Below are positions 57,437 to 64,000 of a stretch of 64,000 nt of DNA, in pieces. The translations under genes and the position numbers were made by a program. The DNA is taken from contig CM043966.1 in assembly GCA_014529385.2 (NCBI GenBank), forward strand, positions 37,350,239-37,414,238, read 5' to 3'. This DNA is from Adiantum capillus-veneris (Eukaryota > Streptophyta > Polypodiopsida > Polypodiales > Pteridaceae). The notes beneath the pieces are model-generated. The model did no database searches, was not told the origin of the DNA, and worked only from the letters and a program-made list of their open reading frames with translations. How positions within the stretch are numbered: position 1 is the stretch's first letter; each line of letters opens with the position of its first letter.

Positions 57437-57751
57437 TGTTAACCCTCACGGCTCACGGACACCCCATCACCTACGACGGACGTTTATTATGTATTTGGTA
57501 GAGCCAGGTATCGGGCTTGTCGGACCAATAGGAAAAGGGTAAGAGTGATCGCCGATGAGAGGCGCACTCTAACTGGGACATTCAAGGGATAGTTGGCTAA
57601 GCATGGGCGCCCAAGTGTGAATGGGGTGAGCTCATATAAAAGCCAACTAAACCTAAAATTCACTCATTCTCTCATTTGTGCAATAGAAGAGTGCTCTTGC
57701 TCCATCTCCATCTCCATCTTCTTCTTCTTCACCTCCTCGTGTGTGTGTGTA

Positions 57752-57801
<50 letters not shown>

Positions 57802-58044
57802 TGTGTGCGATCGAGCATTACGAAGGCACGATGGCGGCGAAGCGGTTGAGCGCGGCACGACTGCAGCTTCTTCTTCATCGCGGCGAGGAATCCACCACGA
57901 AGGCGAGCGTAGAGCGGTGAGTGACACAACCTTTGCTCTCTTGAGCTTGCTAGATTAGTCTTGTTGTGTGCTTGGAGCCATTTGTGGCTCGCACACGGTG
58001 TATCGGCAAGTCCTTTGCTTCGACAATGGGGCAAGGAGCGCACA
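57437..58044 (+). repeat. Element D right LTR
   Basis: Starts TGTTAACCC and ends GCGCACA. It carries about 20 GA units at 57754-57794, where the left LTR has only a short run. Confidence 0.93.
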
Positions 58045-58790
58045 ATGGGACCCAATGCAAGGGGGTAGCCCTATTAAAATTGATGTTTTGACCTCAAAAG
58101 CACCCACAATTCTCTCATTGAAAAGGAGATACAAGTGGCGGCCGGCACAGAGGGTGTTGACCAGCCGGCACATTTGAGGTTGAAATCCTAGTGATTTCAT
58201 GACATCTTCAATGAAAGGCCATGTGATCCTGACATGGGCCTTATCTAGATCCAACTGCTTTGTGTTGTAGCATATTCAATGCCGACAATTACACCCAGAA
58301 TGTTATCATAAATTGATGTTCCCTTTATAAATCTATGTTGGTGAGGTGTGAAGACTTTGACAAGGAGGGGGGAGAGTCTGAGGGCTATAGATTTGGAAAT
58401 AATTTTATAAAAAAGAGACATCATCAATATGGGTCACCAATGCTTCATATGGGAGCAGCAAAGTTGTCTTGGGATAGGCTTAATGAGGACCCTTTTAATG
58501 CTCAAGTCCAAGAATCCATCAACTAGGGCTTGCTTAGCCATTCACATGATTGGAGACTTAAGATCATCCCAAAACTCTTTGAAGAACTCTATTGTCAATC
58601 CATCCCAATCGGGAGACCTCTCATTGACTAAAGCTTGTAGCGCAAGAGAGCATTGATCCTCGTGGAACCCCTTCTCCAAAAGGTTGGCCTCAGAGAGGGA
58701 AATTGTTTTTTTGACGGTCTCAAGAAGAGTAGCTCTGGTAGAGTCCACCTTAGGGGAGTAGTCCTCGGTCTGGCTATAATCTGCCACATG
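58045..58790 (-). pseudogene. LINE L reverse transcriptase, 5' portion right of element D
   Basis: Read leftward: LVNERSPDWDGLTIEFFKEF (RT entry motif), FTPHQHRFIKGTSIYDNILG, then MDLDKAHVRITWPFIEDVMK (first catalytic Asp region) and LFNERIVGAFEVKTS, up to the start of the Q-G-C-P-L motif where element D is inserted. Several stops and frame changes. Confidence 0.85.
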
Positions 58791-59074
58791 TGGTTAAGGT
58801 GATGAGTTGGGCCATTTCATTCAGATTCTTAAGATTATTTCCATCCCTATCTATGAGTGAGTGGAACAATCCTTGATTTCTTTTAACTTTGAGGGCCCTA
58901 AAGAAGAGGTTTCTTTGGATAAGATCCTGGCCTTCCTCACTTCCTCAAGTTGGTGGTCAATTAAGTCCATTTTAGCATCCAGCCATCTTTTGTGCTTAGT
59001 CTCTGAGGCCGCCCCTTCTAAAAAAAAGTTATGGTTATAATATGCACATTAGTAAGTTGCTTAAAACGCCCCTC

Positions 59075-60000
59075 CTAATATTTATTTCTTCTATGGCCTC
59101 CAGTTTTAGCTGTTTTCTGCATATTCTTGTCAAAGATATCCCAAGCCCTTGGGCTTCTCGAATCCACATCCTTCTGAAGTTTTCTTAAAGCTTTGAGGGT
59201 CAAGATTTTGAAGAGCAGGTCCTTAAAGAGGCAAGCTCCTAATGAAAGTAACTTCTTGGACCCTAGGGGCAATGATCTCTCCTTTGGTATTTTAAATTTT
59301 ATGCTTAATGGCAAGTGATCCGACAGACACTGTGAGGGTATCACCTTCAGTTCAAACCATGGGGTCAACCAATCATCTTGGTGAGAGAAGTAGAAATGGT
59401 CCAGTCTAGAAGGTATACCGGCATATTTCAAGATGGTATATGTGAACCCAGGCGTGTTAATCCATGGGCCTACCTCCCACAAATGCCCATTTCTCACATA
59501 AGCTTAGCCATTTGGATCTTTCAAATCCAACCAACATATTTGATGCCCAAGTTATGTCTCTTCTCTTCTCCACCATATTGAAATCTCCCACAAAAAGCCA
59601 TTCCCCTTCAATATGGACGTACTTAAATTGTTTCCAAAGCTTTTCTCTTTCCTTCACCAAGAAGGGTCAATATATGTTAATGATGGTGATTTTTTAATCT
59701 ACCCATATTATCTTAACTCCTAGAGCCCTTTTGGAGAGATGATTGAGCACCACTTCTGGCTCCAGATCTCTGTCGACAACCAAGAGGACCCCATTGTACC
59801 CATTAACACCTTCTCCATAGATAGCAGCATCCAAGTGATGTTCTTGGATAGCCCAAAAGTTAATACCCCTGTCTTTCTTGACTTTCCTCCCAGAACAAGG
59901 AGCTCTTATTCTAGGTTTTGAAGCCCCTTCACATTCCATAAATGAAGTACAAGCTCTTCCATTACTGAGAGAGGAGTACAAACTCCTCCACCTCTAGAAA
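59075..60000 (-). pseudogene. LINE L apurinic-type endonuclease
   Basis: Read leftward: FWAIQEHHLDAAIYGEGVNG (catalytic Glu region), EGEWLFVGDFNMVEKRRDIT (GDFN) and SRLDHFYFSHQDDW...CLSDHLPLSI (S-D-H motif). Order and motifs are those of plant L1 ORF2. Three frames are needed, so it is not functional. Confidence 0.85.
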
Positions 60001-60177
60001 CTCTTATTGCGTGCCCTCTTTCCTGTTGTTCTCCTCCATCATATCAATCTCATTCCCCTCACTAACTTTGAGGTTTTCACGATTATAATCTCAAAGAACC
60101 TCAAAGATAGTATCATACATGAAGGGAGTTTTGGGAATATCTGGCGAGGCTTCTTTTAGCTCCCCTACAACCTTTGC

Positions 60178-61030
60178 CTAGGATTTGAAACTCTTGCATG
60201 AAATGTTGGATACTTGTTGCCATCCTTCTTCCTTCTTTCTAAATGTGGAAGATAAAACAATATTTTGCACCATAGGGGTTGACGGTTTTTTATGGGCAAT
60301 GGACGTAAATCGATACCTGGGTGTGTCCTTACTAGTACTATGATGAGCTTTGGCAAGTTTCTCCATATTCTCTAGGGTTAGCATGCTAGAATTTGGCTGC
60401 CTGTCTACTTGTGCCTTCTTAGTATCCTTTGATGAAGTCTCCTCTGTAGTATCCCTCTGTCTTCTTGAAGGCGTGCTTTTTTCATTAGTTGATGGACCCA
60501 AGGTCCTTCCTAGATCAGCTGCATATGAACTAGCTTTGTGTGTGTCCCAAAACGTCTTTGTTGATGTGACCCAAGGTCCTTCCTAGATCAGCTGCATATG
60601 ATCAGTGCCTAAATTTGTTACACTTGAAACATGCCCCAAAGAAAGTGTCGAAATTCAGTGGAATGACCTTGAGACTAGCCCCCACGTTCACAATGAGATT
60701 CTTGGGCTGGTGCTTTCTGAGATCCCACCAGATACACACCTTATTGGCAGCAATGCCCACTGCTTTGTTGGATGGTACAAATAGAGGGGTACCTAGGGTT
60801 GCTGCTAGGTCTTTCAAATTCCTTCTTAGCCACATTGGGGGGCTGACAAATTCCACCCAAACTAGACACATGTCTTTGAATGCTTCAAGGGATTCAAAGG
60901 ATGGATCCCAATGGAGCATGCATACCGGCAACCGATTCAAAAACAACGGGCTTTTAGCTAAGATTTTGGCCATGGCCGACTTGAGAAGAACCCTTTTGCC
61001 ATATATTGAGCATTAGAGAGACACCCTCTC
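60178..61030 (-). pseudogene. LINE L ORF1, C-terminal part (DUF4283-like and zinc knuckle)
   Basis: Read leftward from about 61030: MAKILAKSPLFLNRLPVCML, then MCLVWVEFVSPPMWLRRNLK and FGACFKCNKFRH, the first part of a CCHC knuckle, then a basic tail ending EEGWQQVSNIS. This is the nucleic-acid binding ORF1 of plant L1 elements. The 60488-60601 duplication interrupts the knuckle region. Confidence 0.8.
60488..60601. repeat. Direct repeat with a 29-bp filler copied from LTR sequence
   Basis: GACCCAAGGTCCTTCCTAGA and the bases after it occur at 60495-60528 and 60568-60601. Between them 29 bases (60533-60561, GCTTTGTGTGTGTCCC...) are identical to 61386-61414 in solo LTR E. Confidence 0.85.
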
Positions 61031-61088
61031 CGATTTAGGAGATTGGGGTTGTTGAACCAATTGATAAGCTCAGCTTTGGTAGGTACCC

Positions 61089-62681
61089 TGTCATAATAAT
61101 CAATATCTAATTCTCCTAAATGATTTTTTCATGTTAAACTGATCATTTAATATGGGGAAGTGCCAGGGGAGAAAAAGCTATTATATTGGTTAAGCTAGCA
61201 GACCGGCCACATTAGGGATATAAAGGAGGGAAAATAGGGATCCAAAGGGGGGGCCATCTACAAAAGAGCTATGTGTAACAATGGGCTCAAAAGACCCTAA
61301 GGTTCAGCCCATTAAGACTTCCAAAATGCTAAGGTTCCAAAATTCAAAGATTGTGTCCAAAGGTCAAACATTAGGGGAATTGGATGCTTTGTGTGTGTCC
61401 CAAAACGTCTTTGTCAAGCCCTACATAGGAGGGGGCGAGCCCAAGAAGTAGGGGATGAGAGGGAAACACCCACACACACTCACAAGCTTCATTTGTACAC
61501 AAGGGGAAAGAGAGACACATGTCAGCTCCCTATGCCAGATGCCCACCAGGTGTACTCAAATCCTATTGGATGGCCATGGAGGTGGACCAATGAGAATTAG
61601 GCTAGAGTAAATATAGTTTAATTAATTTAAAAACACTTAATAAAAGAAAAAATAAGAATTAATCTTTCTAGAAGACTATTGGATAGTCTCCCAAGGGGAC
61701 CAATGAGCATTCAGCAGCCCAATGGCTTGCATGATTCCTATTGGCCAGGAGGCAAAGGGGTCCAATGAGAGTTTAGTTGCATTTATATATTACCTAAAGC
61801 TCTCACAAAAGGGGAAAGGGGGACACATGTCAGAAGGCTATCACTTATGCTGTTTAATTTCCATTGGCTGAGGCTGGGGAGGTCCAATAGGGTTGTAGCA
61901 TGAGTAATTAGCAAGGGGGGTCGACCAAGAGAGAGAGGGGGCTGATTTTTGCAAGGCATTATCACACACACACACTCACACAATCTCATGTGTGAAGCAA
62001 AGAAGACTCTCTCTCCTTCTCAAGCTTTAATGGAAAGCTTACCACCTACTCCAAGCTTGTGAAAAGGGATGCCTACACCAACAACTCTTGGCTTTGTGAT
62101 GCAAATCCAACCAAGAGCCAAGCTTCAATGCATGCTCATCTCCTCTCCATGCTAATTACTAAGCTAAGCTATGCTAATATGAGTGATTATGTGAGGAGAT
62201 GTACATCTTTCTCGTAAGAATACTCCTTCTTCCTCTCAATCTACTCTCATACCCCGCTAGCTCTCACCATCTTCGAAGGTGTGTGAGGTCTTGGGTCTGA
62301 GACCGTGAGGGAATTGATGTTGTGTTTGATAAGTGTTTTGCTTAGTGCATGAAGTTTCCATCTTCATTGCACTAGCTAGTATTGAAGGAACACAAAGAAT
62401 TGTATTGTAAAATGTCTCTCTTGATGGGAGAAACCATAATACAAAGCCTTTTGGAGGGGGGACCGGCTCCATGCAAATCCGGTCCTCAACTGTTGTCAAT
62501 TGCTTAATTTCTCTCTCTTTTGAAGTATTGTTCACGCTATCTAACTAGGTGTTATGCTTTTTGTTGCTCTCTCCACCCAAGCACTCTTGTTAATCTCATC
62601 AGGAATCTATTCTAATGAAATTCTCACTATGTTCATGCTATTTTCAGCTAGACACAAGTTACTAGGCCATTAAACATTACA
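61089..62681 (+). mobile_element. E: solo LTR of the A/B chromovirus family, target duplication TACCC
   Basis: Starts TGTCATAATAATCAATATC and ends ATTACA, colinear with the A LTR including the GATGGGAGAAACC and CCGGCTCCATG blocks. TACCC flanks both ends (61084-61088 and 62682-62686), and LINE ORF1 resumes on both sides. No primer-binding site follows, so this is a solo LTR left by LTR-LTR recombination. Confidence 0.92.
61563..61890 (+). promoter_or_regulatory. Four inverted CCAAT-box pairs in the U3 part of E
   Basis: Pairs of CTATTGG or CCATTGG with GACCAATGAG or GTCCAATGAG about 15-20 bases apart occur near 61563, 61678, 61738 and 61860. Two are preceded by ACACATGTCAG. The A LTRs have two such pairs. 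CCAAT boxes bind NF-Y; the regulatory role is inferred. Confidence 0.45.
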
Positions 62682-62686
62682 TACCC

Positions 62687-63232
62687 TTCCCATAAAAGCA
62701 AAGACCAATGTGGATTTAGCAAGCTCAGCAAGCTGTTTCTTAATGGTGAGTGCGCCCTCCACTTCCACACTTTGCCGGAGCGTTCTTTTCAAGGCTTTAT
62801 AAGCCCTGTCTCCCTTGGTATCATCTTGATGCCCAATGGGTATCCCTGTTTCTTCTAGTGTCCTTTTGTCAGAGACAATGCACTCATGATCTCTGTCAGT
62901 TCTTTCTCAGTTTGAACTTTGTGCCCTTTCAATTACTCTTTGTTCTAGCCACTCCCCAACACTTCTGGGCCGCCACATCCCTCGCCCTGGCCGCCCCTAG
63001 CTGTCTCTGACCCATTTTTATTTCCAAAGACCTTTGCATCACCACTGCTCCCCGTGACTACTTTGGCGTATGAAGGCTTGTGAGCTTTCTCCATAGTTTC
63101 GTGAGTTGTGGCTGACATGACCCGGCGCCAAGCTAAGTGCCACAAAGGAGAAAACCCTACTATATATTTTCCCTCTTTTGATCTCTTTCTCCCTTTTGTT
63201 TCTCTCTTTTTTTTTTCCAAACCTTTAAGCAC
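62687..63232 (-). pseudogene. LINE L ORF1, N-terminal part
   Basis: Read leftward: MSATTHETMEKAHKPSYAKV (a SYAxVV-type start common in plant LINE ORF1), a Gly-rich spacer, then after frame changes IKKQLAELAKSTLVFAFMGR, the opening of the DUF4283 domain, which runs into the E insertion at PTKAE. Confidence 0.75.
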
Positions 63233-63239
63233 AAACTCC

Positions 63240-64000
63240 TAATCGTATTTGTACCCTTCAGCGGACACCCGTAGGCAAATCTGGGTCCGCAGTCCAAGCC
63301 GAAGCCTATGTGTGCATGGGGTAGGTAGAACACAATCCGCGATCAGTGCAGACAAGGATCACGATGGGTGGTGAAATGGATCGGTGCCAAGCGAAGGGGA
63401 TTTGCACCCCAATCCCAATCAAGGAGCCACGAGGGGTCTCACAGTAGATTGAAAAGTTTACCAAGGAAAGCTTGTAAGGCCCAAATGGAGCAAGAAACCT
63501 CGAATAAACAGAACGTGTGGACAGGCCCAAATGAAACCCAAATGCGTTGCAGATCCCCACCTCTCGCTCACATTATCAAGGGTTACACCATCGCCACTCT
63601 CGCTCTTCACAAGTTACACCGCATGCCCACTGCCTCAAAACATCGAGATCCAAGCCGCCCTTTCTACCAAGCAGGCTAGGAGGGGTGGCCTCCACCTGCC
63701 CCAAAAAAAGAGGGGAGGGCTTGGGTGTAAACGTGCAAAACATGGTTGAAACTGTGAGGCCTTGCATCCCCAAGGACACCCAACTTCGTTGCGAAAGAAG
63801 CCCACCATGCCCAACATCCGCACTAACTCTCGCAACAATGAGCTTTTTTCCTGCCACCACAGGTTGATCGGGGCCTCCCGCCCACTCGATCTTTGCAAGC
63901 TACAAAGTAACGAGAGAGGAGCTTTTCATGTTTTTGTGGCCAAATGAAATGTAAGTAGGTGCCAAAAATGCATGCATATCTCCCTTCTTGACCACGGCTT
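63240..64000. other. No recognisable gene; possible 5' region of LINE L
   Basis: More GC-rich than the rest. Several short frames on both strands lack motifs. As it lies upstream of the minus-strand LINE ORF1, a LINE 5' UTR or the original target DNA are both possible. Confidence 0.4.

Larger units (their letters stand above)
44188..58044 (+). mobile_element. Element D: 13.9-kb Ty3/gypsy, Tat/Athila-like, with target duplication ATGGG
   Basis: LTRs of 585 and 608 bp begin TGTTAACCC and end GCGCACA. ATGGG flanks both sides (44183-44187 and 58045-58049). The tRNA-Asp primer-binding site, gag with four zinc knuckles, a D-G-G-A protease, RT-RNase H-integrase and a long 3' region with extra coding sequence fit the Tat/Athila (non-chromodomain) clade. 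It lies inside the RT gene of LINE L. Confidence 0.93.

Noticed and set aside
57593-57958. ORFs within the D LTRs (also at 44345-44686)
   Set aside because: The reading frames cross the microsatellite, differ between the two LTRs and carry no domain; LTR sequence explains them.

Overview
This window looks like a transposon-dense stretch of nuclear DNA from a land plant. The evidence is primer-binding sites complementary to initiator tRNA-Met (three copies) and tRNA-Asp, chromovirus, Tat/Athila-like and Ty1/copia LTR elements, plant-type L1 LINEs with a DUF4283-like ORF1, AT-rich unique DNA, and many very long (GA)n/(CA)n microsatellites. I cannot name the species; a large-genome seed-free plant or gymnosperm would fit. 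I see no complete ordinary host gene, rRNA, tRNA or CRISPR array.

Region 1 (1-18050) is the unusual part. It holds four convergent/divergent genes that match no retroelement: a decayed transposase-like gene (+, 1-1265), an unknown acidic gene (-, 3336-1331), a gene or gene pair encoding a divergent histone H3 followed by a Ulp1-like SUMO-protease domain and an FCP1-like (HAD) phosphatase domain (+, 13691-16513), and a second unknown two-exon gene (-, 18047-16898). The divergent intergenic region between the second and third genes contains five short palindromic units, four of them exactly 61 bp, among GA/CA microsatellites. A chromovirus LTR element (A, 4683-13024) has inserted into one of the GA tracts. 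I read this region as one degraded, cargo-carrying DNA transposon; its ends are not visible.

Region 2 (18050-31383) is a patchwork of remnants: a Ty1/copia element (about 18.5-22.49 kb) joined abruptly to a Tat-like gag/protease remnant (22.49-25.1 kb), a captured DEAD-box RNA-helicase exon (26.3-26.6 kb), and a plus-strand L1 LINE (27.7-30.5 kb).

Region 3 (31384-43815) holds element B, a relative of A, whose shared right LTR leads straight into a second gag (C). A 4,728-bp TG...CA sequence with a 5-bp target duplication (H, 35474-40201) sits inside B. H contains a tandem array of about thirteen 152-bp units, a minus-strand TATA box and a short spliced-looking coding exon.

Region 4 (43816-64000) is a minus-strand L1 LINE (L) split by a 13.9-kb Tat/Athila-like element D (44188-58044, TSD ATGGG) and by a solo LTR of the A/B family (E, 61089-62681, TSD TACCC). 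D keeps one reading frame open over about 9 kb, broken by six stop codons, and carries a second aspartic-protease-like motif downstream of integrase. A and B share the same losses of the reverse-transcriptase YxDD box and the first integrase Asp, yet A has nearly identical LTRs, which suggests that this family moved in trans.
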